Positions 9,996-20,590 of a stretch of DNA of 64,000 nt are shown here, piece after piece. Positions within the stretch are counted from its first letter, which is position 1. The number at the start of each line of letters is the position of its first letter. The notes beneath the pieces are model-generated. The model had not been told where the DNA came from. It saw only the letters and a list, made by a program, of their open reading frames with translations, and made no database searches. Made by a program: the position numbers and the translations under genes. Origin of the DNA: Symsagittifera roscoffensis (lineage: Eukaryota > Xenacoelomorpha > Acoela > Convolutidae); contig NC_087063.1 in NCBI RefSeq assembly GCF_963678635.1, positions 28,267,407 through 28,331,406 on the forward strand. Direction: 5' to 3'.

Positions 9996-11918
9996 GGGAA
10001 AAGTAGCTTTTCGGAGATTTCCTTCTTTCAACCTATACCCCTCCGGATACGTTCTCCGATGCAATTTTGCTCTTTCAATTAACTAGGAAGGGTATGCACT
10101 ACTTTCCTAGACCCTTCCGGATTGAAGTTAAGCCTCTTATTTGACAATTCACACTAACGGTGAAGGGTCTTATCGCTCGCCTAACTTCGGCTCGCTTAAG
10201 CTTTTGCTGTGCCTTTAGCCTTCCCTTTTCGTCTAGAACAGCCTAAAGTTACTTACCCTTCCAAATTGAGGAATTTGCTAAAAACAATCTCAAAAAATTT
10301 TCACGCTTACTTTTCCGAAAAACTTTTCTCCCTATCAGTAAGCTCAGCTAATTTCTGATCTATTGGTACCAAGATCAACTCGATATGCCCAGTAGTTCTA
10401 AAGTTATTAACCAAAACGTCTTTTTTCTAAACTCAAAAATTTTTCTCTCTTATAGGTTCCGCCTAACTTTTTACGCAAATCGGGTCCTTTCGACCTAAAA
10501 ATTATTGATCCGAGCTCAAAACGCCAATACTTTTCTAGTTCAATGCAAAAGACCCGATCTAAAACGCTTTTGCTGAAAAAATTTGCGAAAAACTGTGCTA
10601 CCTGTACCCCTCCGGATTGATGAATCCACCAAATCAAACACGTTAAGTTCGATTTCTCTGCAACCCGGAAGGCTTTCGGGTAGCGGGTTTTAAAACTTGT
10701 AGATTCACTAGTGGAAGTTGTCCGAACAACTATTTTTACTGTTGTAACTCAAAAATTTCAAAAAAATTTTCTAAATTTATAGTGTTTCGTTTTCTCAAAA
10801 ATCACCAAATTTCGGTTCTCGGTACCAAAATAGTTCCAACCACTTTCGAACTAAACTTAACCGGTTCTATCTATTATAGTAGTGCAGTTACAATGTAACA
10901 CACTAATTTAGCGCTTTTTTCCGTTTCAAAAAATATCGATATCTCAAAAATCGCGATTTGTGGGGGGATCAAATTATCGCTATTTTGACCCTAAAAACCG
11001 GATGGTTTCTGTGTTTTTCACTGAAAAACGGTATAGGAGTATTAATATAGGCTATTTAAGTAATAATATTAGTAATCCTTTACCCCTCCGGGTTTGTTTA
11101 ATATCCGAATTAAGGTGCTTAACTCGGATATTCGCAGTTCGGTGAAGGGTGACTACAGTGCAGCACAGTCGACCCCCCCACAGATTATTATCTTAATTTT
11201 TGTACCAAAAGGGATACAAAACTTGTTAACGATACCCAACAGTCAATTGCTGTTGTCGTTGAGCCCCTTCTTGATGCTCCTTGTACTGCTTGCCGGATCA
11301 GTCTTCTCCCAAGGCCCCTCAGGATTGAGCTCAAATCAGCATACCCTTCCGGATTGAGCGCAATTTATTATTAACGTGCTTAAATGCTCAAATAACCCTA
11401 CAGTACAAGCCTCACAAACGGGCTACAAAACTGATCGTAACGATCCTGACTGATGTAAATGCCTGTAACAACAATATATCTATCAACAAAAAACGGGAGG
11501 GTCGGATCACATCTTTTCTGGGGGGATGATTTCTACTGATTTTTGTACTTTTTTTTTACTGTTTTTGGTTTTTTAGGTTATTTTTTATGTTTTTTGTTTT
11601 TCTTGGGTACTATACTACTTTTTGTTTGGTTTTATATATATCTTTAAGTGTTTTTGGTCACAAACCATTCAGGAGATGACGGGACCGCGAATCCCCCCAC
11701 CCTTCCTGGTTCGTGAATTTTCGGTATTAACTAAGTTAAAAAGCTATTCACGGTAATCCGGAAGGCTTCCGCGTTCCGAACTAACCTTCCGCCCCGGCGG
11801 TTTAGGCCTATTAAGGGCGTTAATGTGAGCATCCGCTCGGCGCGGAGTGGTCGTTAACGGTTCTGCCGGTCATGATGTTAAAAAGAATAACACCCAGGAG
11901 CGCCATAAAAACATCTAT
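9996..11918. other. Gene-free repeat-rich spacer
   Basis: No coding region supported in either strand. It is AT-rich with scattered TCCGGA motifs, poly-T/poly-G runs (11,520-11,680) and short palindromes. Similarity to other parts of the window is limited to the motif family. It may be the far 5' part of copy A or separate repeat-derived DNA; the sequence does not decide. Confidence 0.5.
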
Positions 11919-12834
11919 GTAACATTCGCCCAGAAGATAATATCGAAGGAAGACAAAACTAAGTCTTAAGACGACTGGCTAACTTCTAAACAGAGCTTTA
12001 CATGCTTTTCACCGTCTCTACCAAGCCAGTACTTTTCGGTGGTCTTTCTAACATCGGGTCGACAAAAACGTTACTGCTTTCGGCTTCGGTCAAAACACTC
12101 AAATTAACTAGATTACATGCAGAAATAGTGAGCTCATGGCTGGGTCTCAGTATCCCCAGACCACGAGGTCACTCCTAAAAACAGGGCTACTACTCATTAT
12201 ATTACTATTGTTTTTGTTCAGTAGATAAAAATCATCATCTCCATCGAAGATGGATCAACCCTTTCCCCCAACTCCTAGCTTCTCATCCTTATCAAAATGA
12301 ATCTAGATGTTAATTAAATTCAAGTCAGGACATGACAGGAAGCTAAAAGTTTATGTAACAGGATAAAAGTTTCAGTTCCTTTACCCCTCCGGATTGACAA
12401 ATCCGCTGGATCAAGCTTGTTAATCCTGATTTCTTCTTAATCCGGAAGGCCGTCTTTCACCCTTCACCGTTGTTCGCAACGGCCTTGCAACTATTGTAGC
12501 GGCACAATAGTTGCAACTCGGAGTGTTCTCTGTTACTCTGTAACTCGTTGTCGTTTTCAATCTCGATTTCGTAGCTGTTGTTAGCGCAGCTAATGTTGTT
12601 CTGTTTTTCTTTCTTGTTTTAGCCAAATTGGCCGTTTCTGACGTTTCTCAGAAATATGACGTCATAATTCGAATTTTTGAAATTTTAAAATACCAGAATA
12701 TTCCAGTCCTCACCGTTTGGCCAAATCGTTCCAATTACGTTCTTAATTCTTAATAATCACCAATCCGGAAGGCTCGCTGCTAAAAATTCGAATTCTGCAG
12801 AGATTGCATTTTTCACATTCTGGTCGAATGTCAC
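11919..12834 (+). repeat. Direct duplication, unit 1
   Basis: About 920 bp repeated at 13,065-13,979 with small differences. Shared landmarks include GTAACATTCGCCC, the CATCGGGTCGACAAAAACG stretch, GTCTCNGTATCCCCAGACC and the closing TTCTGGTCGAATGTCACA. No ORF of interest. Confidence 0.8.
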
Positions 12835-13052
12835 AATTCTATGAAACGTCAAAAACGGCCATTTTGGAGAAAGAAGATGAAATAAACACAACAACATTAG
12901 TTGCGATAGCGATAACGACGAAAATTGTGATTGGAAAACAACAACAAATTGCAGAGTTAGCAGAGAACGTTCCGAGTTGCCACTATTGCGTCGCTACAAT
13001 AGTTGCAAGGCCGTTGCGAACAACGGTGAAGGGTGGAAGACAGCCTTCCGGA
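12439..13052. repeat. Fold-back element with ~210-bp inverted arms
   Basis: The arms 12,439-12,653 and about 12,838-13,052 are inverted copies of each other, bounded by CCGGAAGGC and GCCTTCCGG. Each arm itself contains a smaller palindrome (TTGCAACTATTGTAG and its mirror CACAATAGTTGCAA). About 185 bp separate the arms. A third arm in the first orientation lies at 13,585-13,800 as part of the direct duplication. The structure resembles a non-autonomous fold-back or MITE-like element; no protein is encoded and no clear target duplication was found. Confidence 0.65.
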
Positions 13053-13064
13053 AGGAAGATAAGT

Positions 13065-13979
13065 GTAACATTCGCCCGGAAGATACATATCGACGGAAAA
13101 TAAAACTAAGTCCTAAGACGACTGGCTAACGTCTAAACAGAGCCTTATATGCTTTTCACCGTCTCTACCAAGCCAGTACTTTCGATGGTCTTTTCTAACA
13201 TCGGGTCGACAAAAACGTTACTGCTTTCGGCTTCGGTCAAAACACTCAAATTAACTTAATTACATACTGTGAGCTCATGGCTGGGTCTCGGTATCCCCAG
13301 ACCACGAGGTCACTCCTAAAAACAGGGCTACTACTATTTATCATATTACTATTGTTTTTGTTCAGTAGATAAAAATCATCATCTCCATCGAAGATGGATC
13401 AACCCTTTCCCCCAACTCCTAGCTTCTCATCCTTATCAAAATGAATCTAGTTGTTAATTAAATTCAAATCAGGACATGACAAGAAGCTAAAAGTCTATAT
13501 AAAAGGATAAAAGTCTCAGTTCCGAAACCCTTCCGGATTCTTGAATCCACTGAATCAAGCTCGTTAATCTTGATTTCTTCTTAATCCGGAAGGCTGTCCT
13601 CCATCCTTCACCGTTGTCCGCAACGGCCTTGCAACTATTGTAGCGACACAATAGTTGCAACTAGGAACCTTCATCGCTAATTCCTGCAATCTGCTGTTGT
13701 TTTTTGATCACGATTCTCGTAGTTATCGTCCGCGCAACTAATGTTGTTGTGTTGTTTTCTAGCTTTTCTGCCAAAATGGCCGTTTCTGACGTTTCTCAGA
13801 AATGTTACGTAATCACTTCAAAAATTTAAAAATTAGCAATTTCCGAATCCTTTAACCTTCACGTTTTGTTCAATCGTCCAAAAAACGTTCTTAATTCTCA
13901 ATAATCACCAATCCGGAAGGCTCGCTGCTAAAAATTCGAATTCCGCAGAGATTGCATTTTGGCCATTCTGGTCGAATGT
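13065..13979 (+). repeat. Direct duplication, unit 2
   Basis: Second copy of the unit at 11,919-12,834. Its last bases (TTCTGGTCGAATGTCACA) run directly into the terminal sequence of copy B, while in unit 1 the same bases continue into unrelated sequence. Unit 1 therefore looks like an approximate unoccupied version of the site, and fixes the 3' end of copy B within a few bases. Confidence 0.75.
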
Positions 13980-14805
13980 CACATACTCCCCGGACAGTCC
14001 GGTCATTGTCCTCATTGAATCACGCAATGTTCGTAAAGTAGATACGGAGCAATCGAACAGAATTTACAAAATGCACGAAATTACCTTTATCCACGTCACA
14101 TCGACTCACTGCAGAACATAAATGGCATCATACTACATCACTATAGCCTTCAAATTCTTTCATTAATGTGCACATTGAGGATATGACCTAAGATAAAACA
14201 TATTTTCTGACTTCCAATGTCAAGGTCCCGATTAAAACTTTTTCTCTTAGATTTAAAAGGTGTTGGCTTGCAGGACAGTCCTGCCAACCAGCAAGCTAAA
14301 ATTTTCCTACTATGCTTTTCCCTTCGGAAATCTTGCTTGTTATTGTCCTGAATACTAACACTAAGAAACTCGGTGGTTAGCAAGAACAATGAAACAATCT
14401 CCCTCTTCGAGAGATTACTCAAGCCTTCCATGTCACCACAAAGTGATCAGTTCTCCTAGCTGATTAAAAACAGTCATGCAGGCTGGAGTATTTTAATATA
14501 CTCCTTCACTTAAGCCTTTCTAAATAAATAGTAAGTGAGTGTCTCTAAAGCCACTCCACTAAAATCAAAATGCAAATTTATAAATGCAACAATTTCAAAA
14601 CTCAACTAAATGTTTCAGTTTTCAATTACAACTTGGTTGCTTGGTTTCTCACTTGAGTTTTTTCACACACATAAAACAATTCTGAGTTTTAACTTTATCT
14701 TCATCACTCCTTTGTTTTCTTCTTTTTTTTCGTCGTTTAGAAGTTCTAAAACTTCTAAATGCTTCTAATTTCGTCTCTTTTTCCATCTTGCTTTTCGGTC
14801 ATTCG
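13980..14805 (-). other. 3' untranslated region and terminus (copy B)
   Basis: About 825 bp after the ORF2 stop, homologous to 56,714-57,454 and 58,872-59,706 in copy C. On the sense strand it holds several small hairpins: AATCTC...GAGATT (plus strand 14,395-14,418), a CACAAAGTGAT loop (14,436-14,446), the palindrome GCAGGACAGTCCTGC (14,270-14,285) and, at the very end, CCGGACAGTCCGG (13,990-14,002) beside the terminal ACTCCCCGGAC. No LTR counterpart was seen upstream of gag. Confidence 0.7.
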
Positions 14806-15369
14806 TCAATGCTCCATTTCTTCCTCCTGTGATACTGACTCTGCACTCTCAGTCTCCGTATCTTGTAACACATCGTTAGCAATCCTGACGCTGCTGGAAG
14901 CCGTCCTCCAACACTTCTGCTCTTCCATCCTCTGTTTACAACAAGGTAGGGGATCCACGTTAGATTCTCTGTTCCTGCAGAAGCTGTTGTGGAGACACAA
15001 GGTCACGTTTCTCTCCAAATCTTCCTTTAACATCTCTGCCTTCTCCTTTCCACTACGTTCACTCGTCCTTGAAATTCTTTTCACAGCGGTGGTCACTGCA
15101 TTCCGATGAGTCACGAGAGCTCGCTTGAAAGCTCCTGCTCCAATGTCCAGCTGATATTCACTGTACACCCTGCCATGCTTCGACATATGCTTTTTCGCAT
15201 ACTCGTACAACCATGCAGTCATGTTAGCTCTGAACCATGGCATCAATCGTTTCCTTGCCCATATCTTCTTCACTTCCATCGGAATGTTTAGAATTTTGCA
15301 CATTGTCTCAAAAAGATCTAAATCTTTTAGACAATCTAACTTCCGCAACTGTTCTCTCGTCAGTGCCTC
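14806..15369 (-). pseudogene. ORF2 C-terminal part (copy B)
   Basis: About 187 codons in the same frame as the ORF at 15,370-18,555, separated only by an amber codon at 15,370 where copy C has CAG. It is basic in the middle (KKIWARKRLMPWFRANMTAW), has conserved Cys-containing motifs (LHNSFCRNRESN, LPCCKQR) and an acidic Glu-rich tail (QEEEMEH). The LHNSFC-NRES motif is also kept in copy D. Function unknown. Confidence 0.7.
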
Positions 15370-18300
15370 CTATCTGTTATTTTCTCTCACATGAGCTTCC
15401 AGCCATCGTGTCGCCATGATAACTCCCACTATCACTATTGTTATGGGCTGTGATGAATCTGATAAACCCATGGAGAGCAGCTCTCCAGAGTCCCAGATCA
15501 ACATCAGATTACTACGCTTGGGATACCACCAGGTCTGCAGCAAGCAGTGGCAAGGAAACTCGTCATGTGTCAACATGATGCTCCTCCAATTACGTTTTCC
15601 CGAAGCTTCCAATAATGGTTCCACTTCCATCATCACTCGGTGGACCTCATCATTCTCATCTACTGCATTGTAATCTGTGACAGTTGATCCTCTCTGTTTC
15701 TGTCTCTCGAAGTCACTGAAGTTCCCGCTCACATATCCCATGAACTTCTTTCCTAATATTGACTCCAATTCTTCCTTGGTTCTCTCTGGAACTGCTGAGA
15801 TCATCTTACATAGCAACTCGTATGACTTCTCGGACATTCTCGCCAGTCTCACACACTTCGGCACTGAGAAGGCTTGATCCACAATCGTTCTCGTACTCTT
15901 CACGTCCACAGCTACGAATTGTACACGGTATCTGCTCTTGCACATTGGAGCCAATGTTGAACCCACCAAATATCGTGCCCCTGATGGTCTACAATAAGTC
16001 TCACTGTGTCTAATATTCTTTTCCGTCTCGATTGCTTCCCTCCATTTTCCTATGTATTTCTGCTCAGTCTGCAGAATTCCTGGGAATACTTCTACACTGA
16101 TGGCTGTGACCATCTCATGTTTCTGTTCTAGATTCAATAGTGACTCTAAAGAACCAAACATGCTGTAGAATCCTAGTGCAGTCACTAGATTCACATCGGT
16201 TCCTCCATGGCAATCTGCTATCAGTTCCGTTTCTGTTCTTGCTTTCATCACTACGTTTCCAAACAATACCGTCAATTGCTTGTGTTGTTTTTCCAGGGTC
16301 TTCACACAGTCCAGACTTCCACAAACGTGACCCTCCAGTCCACAGACTTCCGCCAGACAGCTACCAAGTTTGACCCAGTCTTCTGGTCCCCAGCCAGGCA
16401 ACTCCACTTTATCTTCTCCGTTGCTCTTAGAGGCCGTTATCTTCACATTATATATGATGTTGAGGTCACGCAGGTTACAGTCTGCATTCAGTTCCCTCTG
16501 TACGTTTTGTGTCGCCCGTAATATTGAGTCGGCGTTGGGACTAGGACACCATGATGGCCTCATCAATTCCCACACTGTCATCAAGCTCGTTCTCAGAAAT
16601 TCATCTGAGAATCCCAACCCAAACTCCACTCTTTTGTCGGATTTTGGTACTGAAGGTGCAGTCACCTCTTCTTCCAAGACCAGTCCCAATTTGGCCTGTG
16701 GATTGTTAACGCTTTTAATCGTTACAATTCTGGACGTCCAGAATCTTAGCAACACCGCCTGCTCATAATCGAAGAAGCAATCGCGTATGTCTTCACTCAG
16801 GAAAGGATTGTACGCGATCCCTATGATCCCTGATACGTAGCTATACGATTTCTTCTTGATCGGTCCACAGTATTCACTGGATTTCGGCAGTGCTCCCATA
16901 GATTCTTTAGTGAGTCTCAGCTCCTTGTTTGAGAACCTCCTGATTTCTCCTATCTTTTTCATGGGTTCCAATTCCTCAGGTTCTTTCATGTTCACCCTCA
17001 TCGGTTTACTTTGCTGCATATCCAGCAGTGCTAGCAAGAATAAGGCTTTCGTTTGCTCATCGCCTTCCTTCAAGATCTTAACACAAGTATTCGATGCAGG
17101 TACTGAAATCTGCTCTATCAGGAATCGAATGAAACAGAGAGCGTCTCTCCGCTTCGCACACGCTACTGCTGCGCCCTCCTGGACTATCAGATCCCTCAGG
17201 TTCGTCATAAGGAAAACCTTCTCCTCTTTTGATCTCTTCCTTTCTTCTGAATCATATTCTTCGCGAGTCAGTCCCATCATGCACCAGGCGAACCTGAGTT
17301 GCAACTCTGTTCTTACGTAAGGAACTGCCACGAGAGCCTGTATTTTTGGCGTAGTCCTCATTTCTTCTTCGAAATACCTCAATACTACTGCTTTCCATGG
17401 AAGGCTCACTAACTGCTCGATCGTTTCCGCCTGTATGTCAGACGACGCCAAAGTCTCGTACGCCTTCTGCATGAGGGTGGTGCCTTGCAACATCGTTTCC
17501 AGATAACCCTCCATGGCTTTTTCGTCTTCCAGGGCCATTACATACCCTCTAGCCGAGTTTCGGTATTCCAACATCTCCATGTATCCACCGGTGGGTTCAT
17601 CTATCGACATAGTCTCCGACACTGTCAGTCGGTTGTATTCCACTGGTGTTAGTTGTCCTGCGACACTTCCCTTTCCATGATTCATGGGAGATGACTTGAA
17701 GTCTTTCATTTTGCTCTCTCCACATTGGCTGAGTATTTCCATTTCTAAGGTTGCTCCAGTCAGAGTGCGGTCACTCCTTTTGGATTTATAACCGGTTGAC
17801 TTTATCCCCGCCATGAGAATGGGTGGCACCATCGCTATATCAGTTAACATTCTATCTGTGCCAGACAATTGATAATCACCTTGCCCCAAATCCATGACCT
17901 CCTCAACTCGTTTCCTCTTCGCTGAGTTACCAGCATTCATCGACATTTCTGAATCCACCTTCGTCTTTCCAACTCTCCTAGGCATCACTCTGCTGCCTAA
18001 CTTCATTTTCATTGCATTGATTTTATCAATCACCATTTTTGATCGCATCGTCCCTCTCCTGGTTCTTGACAGATACACCACCTCTCCTTCATCGTCCTGC
18101 GGTGTCATCTTGATGGGAGAATTCGCTTCACTCTCATCAGTGGCTGAGTCGATCAACAACTCACTCAGTCTCCCTTCACACTCATCAAGCTTGTCCAGTA
18201 CTTCTCTCATCAAGGGTTGGTTGAGACCCGTTTTCAGAATAGATTGGGTCCCATAGCTTTGAACCACGGTCCAGACTTCTTCCATAAACGCCACTCTGTC

Positions 18301-18555
18301 CAGCTTGCATCCCGTCCTACTCTCGTGGTCTCGGTGATGAACTTCCCATTCTTCTTCGGGCAGCGTTCCCAAGAAAGGTACTCTGGCTGAGGCCTCTATT
18401 CTTCTCCTCCGAGGTGATTCCATGAGGATTCTCTGGTCATTATTTCTTGAATTGCCAGGAGAGCTGCTCTCCGGCAAATTCCGTTTCATTTCCATAAAGG
18501 CTGACGGAGGCTCCAGTGTCGAGATGCCTTCATCCGCTGGCTCAGTCGTTTCCAA
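15370..18555 (-). CDS. ORF2 middle/C-terminal region, 1,061 codons (copy B)
   Basis: A long open frame of a protein I do not recognise. It is mostly mixed charged and hydrophobic, with a Lys/Arg-rich segment near residues 165-200, a helix-rich central part, conserved CLAEVCGLEGHVCGSLDC and ECHCLLQTWW-like cysteine and tryptophan clusters (here EFPCHCLLQTWW), and one hydrophobic stretch ITIVIVGVIMATRW near the end that is short for a membrane anchor. The first listed codon is TTG, so this is a continuation of upstream ORF2 after the 3.5-kb deletion, not a real start. The region corresponds to 53,040-56,160 of copy C, about 7% divergent. Confidence 0.75.
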   Translation of the reverse strand: METTEPADEGISTLEPPSAFMEMKRNLPESSSPGNSRNNDQRILMESPRRRRIEASARVPFLGTLPEEEWEVHHRDHESRTGCKLDRVAFMEEVWTVVQSYGTQSILKTGLNQPLMREVLDKLDECEGRLSELLIDSATDESEANSPIKMTPQDDEGEVVYLSRTRRGTMRSKMVIDKINAMKMKLGSRVMPRRVGKTKVDSEMSMNAGNSAKRKRVEEVMDLGQGDYQLSGTDRMLTDIAMVPPILMAGIKSTGYKSKRSDRTLTGATLEMEILSQCGESKMKDFKSSPMNHGKGSVAGQLTPVEYNRLTVSETMSIDEPTGGYMEMLEYRNSARGYVMALEDEKAMEGYLETMLQGTTLMQKAYETLASSDIQAETIEQLVSLPWKAVVLRYFEEEMRTTPKIQALVAVPYVRTELQLRFAWCMMGLTREEYDSEERKRSKEEKVFLMTNLRDLIVQEGAAVACAKRRDALCFIRFLIEQISVPASNTCVKILKEGDEQTKALFLLALLDMQQSKPMRVNMKEPEELEPMKKIGEIRRFSNKELRLTKESMGALPKSSEYCGPIKKKSYSYVSGIIGIAYNPFLSEDIRDCFFDYEQAVLLRFWTSRIVTIKSVNNPQAKLGLVLEEEVTAPSVPKSDKRVEFGLGFSDEFLRTSLMTVWELMRPSWCPSPNADSILRATQNVQRELNADCNLRDLNIIYNVKITASKSNGEDKVELPGWGPEDWVKLGSCLAEVCGLEGHVCGSLDCVKTLEKQHKQLTVLFGNVVMKARTETELIADCHGGTDVNLVTALGFYSMFGSLESLLNLEQKHEMVTAISVEVFPGILQTEQKYIGKWREAIETEKNIRHSETYCRPSGARYLVGSTLAPMCKSRYRVQFVAVDVKSTRTIVDQAFSVPKCVRLARMSEKSYELLCKMISAVPERTKEELESILGKKFMGYVSGNFSDFERQKQRGSTVTDYNAVDENDEVHRVMMEVEPLLEASGKRNWRSIMLTHDEFPCHCLLQTWWYPKRSNLMLIWDSGELLSMGLSDSSQPITIVIVGVIMATRWLEAHVRENNR

Positions 18556-18577
18556 TGTATCTGCATTGTTCTCAAGA

Positions 18578-20185
18578 TCACTGAAGATATTGAAATCCAG
18601 GCTGGTTGTTCCTCCTGTCGATGTTATTCCACCTGACGACTCCCTCGTTATGCCTTCTTCCTGATGCTGTCAGGCTTCTCGCGTTCATTGGCACAGTGCA
18701 AACGGTCAGTACCGCGCAATTGAATTTCTGCCAGAGGGTAGTAAACAAACACACCATCATTGACTCCCATAGTGCTTCCTGCTCATCTGAACCTCTGGAG
18801 ATGTCATTCGTCCCAACTAAGATCATCTCATTGGGGATCCTCCCTGGATTCATCAGTTCCACCATTCGATATAACTGGGCTATCGTCGCGCCTCCAAAGG
18901 CCATCACCGTGGTGACCCACGAGGTCCTCAAATTCGAAAGCACTCTGACCAAGCTGTCTCCCAGTATCAGATGAGATGTCCCGAGTGGTGGTTGCTGCAG
19001 GTTAACAGCCGGGCTCCAAGTAGCTCGATTGAAGCAGGCCCTCGGATCTGTCTCCGGAACTCCCGTGAAATTATATTTCAATTGAGTATTCTTTTGCACG
19101 TCTATTATGCGAGACACTTTCTTCGCTGGCATCTTCCGTACTTTCCTCTCTGGGATTCTCGAGCTCCCCATGAGTGGTGTCACGTCACTTATCCCCTGTC
19201 TGATCACGGTCTGGGAGAGTCGCACTTTGCCCGTATCGTCAATCGTTCCATAGGGTGCAGTCACCCCGGAACCTGGCGCACTCTTGTTGGCGACCAGTCG
19301 TCCAGCTGTCTCTATCAGCTTCTTCACTGTCTGTTCCACGACGGGGTCACCCAAGGTGTCACTAAGATCCGGGATCGTTACTCGATTTGTCTCTACTGGG
19401 AGCCGTGTCTCCGTTGTTTGACTCATTTCTCGAGGCGTCAAGAGCTCCATCAGGGACTGCCCACGAGGAGTATCCCTTGCAGGTATCACTTTCTCCACGG
19501 CCGTTGTTAACGCCATCTGCTCCGATCGCTCCTTGTATTCCTGCCTTAAGCGCTCAATCTCTTGACCCTGCTTTTTGTTGCAGTCTTCAAACAACTTTCT
19601 CCACATGTCCCGATCTTCCTCCATCTGGAGCATGCTTCTGGTCATCTCGTCCAGCTCCTTCTTCGTACTTTTCAGTTCATCGTTCATCTCATCCAGATCT
19701 TGCATGGTTTGGTTCGTCTGAACTTTCTGTCCTACTTTCGCCCTTTTTGGTGGCACAGCTGCTCTCAGTGGTGAACCAGACGAGGTCGCCTCGCTGTTCA
19801 TCTCCCGATGCATTCTCGTCAACCCAGGTTTGGGCTTGGAGGGCATTGGCATCTCACCTGGTTGGTAAGTCCTAGAACTTCCCAATCCAGGCTCATTCGC
19901 TAAGTCACTCCCTGAAAGAGCCCCGTTTCTCCACCTCATCACTCTCATGTTCGGGCGGTCTAGTACTCCTCTTTCTCCATATGCTGCCATCAACAGGACT
20001 TCCGTGGGGCGGTCCCCACGGTTGTCGTGCCCCAAGATGCTGATCAGGGCAGTCAGCAACATGACTACCTCTGGGTCCTCCAGAGCGAAGTCTCGATCGA
20101 TCAGCCGACGATAGATCGCATCTATCATCGGTCCTACATATGCCTCTGCCAGGTCCATCAATTCATCCAAGTTGAAGTTATCCAT
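18578..20185 (-). CDS. ORF2 N-terminal region with truncated SGNH-hydrolase domain (copy B)
   Basis: 535 codons from the ATG at 20,185. Coiled coil at residues ~160-228. SGNH-hydrolase signature: block I ILGDSLVRV (residues ~407-415, presumed catalytic Ser), block II Gly in AFGGATIAQL, block III VGTNDISR (~457-464, oxyanion Asn). Copy C continues to block V (DGIHF, catalytic Asp-His), but here GVVRWNNI runs into out-of-frame sequence at about 18,615 because of the deletion, so Asp and His are lost. SGNH enzymes are usually esterases or lipases; SGNH domains are known in CR1-type LINE ORF1 proteins. The substrate here is unknown. Confidence 0.75.
   Translation of the reverse strand: MDNFNLDELMDLAEAYVGPMIDAIYRRLIDRDFALEDPEVVMLLTALISILGHDNRGDRPTEVLLMAAYGERGVLDRPNMRVMRWRNGALSGSDLANEPGLGSSRTYQPGEMPMPSKPKPGLTRMHREMNSEATSSGSPLRAAVPPKRAKVGQKVQTNQTMQDLDEMNDELKSTKKELDEMTRSMLQMEEDRDMWRKLFEDCNKKQGQEIERLRQEYKERSEQMALTTAVEKVIPARDTPRGQSLMELLTPREMSQTTETRLPVETNRVTIPDLSDTLGDPVVEQTVKKLIETAGRLVANKSAPGSGVTAPYGTIDDTGKVRLSQTVIRQGISDVTPLMGSSRIPERKVRKMPAKKVSRIIDVQKNTQLKYNFTGVPETDPRACFNRATWSPAVNLQQPPLGTSHLILGDSLVRVLSNLRTSWVTTVMAFGGATIAQLYRMVELMNPGRIPNEMILVGTNDISRGSDEQEALWESMMVCLFTTLWQKFNCAVLTVCTVPMNARSLTASGRRHNEGVVRWNNIDRRNNQPGFQYLQ
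18610..18622 (-). other. Junction of ~3.5-kb ORF2 deletion (copy B)
   Basis: Sense-strand sequence GTGGAATAA joins CATCGACAGGAGG. In copy C these lie at 49,402-49,410 and 52,945 onward, 3,534 bp apart. The removed part does not begin with GT and end with AG at the join, so a deletion fits better than an intron. Confidence 0.7.
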
Positions 20186-20590
20186 TCTATTCTTTCAAGT
20201 TCGATTCGGTTCTGATTCGAAGATTTTGACTCAAGTGAGTAATTAAATGATCAATCAGGATCTAGAAAAGAAGTCACAAATATCACACTTGTCAGTTTCA
20301 CCTTAACATATATCGTTATAATTTGCTTAAAAACAGTTCAGATAAAAAATAATTATCCTAAAAGTTATTCAAATCAATCGGTCTCTAAAATTTTGGAATT
20401 CGACCTAAGATTGGACAGTCCAAACTTTGGATCTATTCCTAAGATCGTCATTTAGTTGTTCATGGTCACTAACCCCTACTTAACCATGATCTTAATAACC
20501 TAACACATAATAACCTAACATAACATAACCATAACATAACACATCTTACATACAACTTAGTCTTTGGCCTAACACTCTCTCGCACATCAC
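20186..20590 (-). other. AT-rich spacer between gag-pol and ORF2 (copy B)
   Basis: Same non-coding spacer as in copy A, about 405 bp, nearly identical apart from a few bases. No ORF. It includes the candidate splice acceptor at 20,262-20,280 and the TTATGTTATG-like simple run (plus strand 20,495-20,545). Confidence 0.65.
20262..20281 (-). promoter_or_regulatory. Candidate 3' splice site before ORF2 (copy B)
   Basis: Sense strand GACTTCTTTTCTAG, a pyrimidine tract ending in AG about 75 nt upstream of the ORF2 ATG. Conserved in copies A and C. A possible donor is GAG/GTAATAG at about 28,800-28,812, within the first codons of gag. Pattern-based inference only. Confidence 0.35.

Noticed and set aside
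10407-14431. Small open frames in the spacer (for example 10,407-10,637, 12,420-12,626, 12,804-13,103, 14,150-14,431)
   Set aside because: They lie in repeat motifs, fold-back arms or the 3' UTR and are not conserved as proteins between repeat copies.
15370-15480. ITIVIVGVIMATRW as an envelope transmembrane anchor in ORF2
   Set aside because: Only about 12 hydrophobic residues, flanked by charged sequence, without signal peptide, fusion peptide or cleavage site; evidence for an env glycoprotein is lacking.
18610-18622. The B/C difference in ORF2 as a retained or spliced intron
   Set aside because: The missing 3.5 kb is coding in copy C and conserved in copy D, and its edges are not GT...AG.
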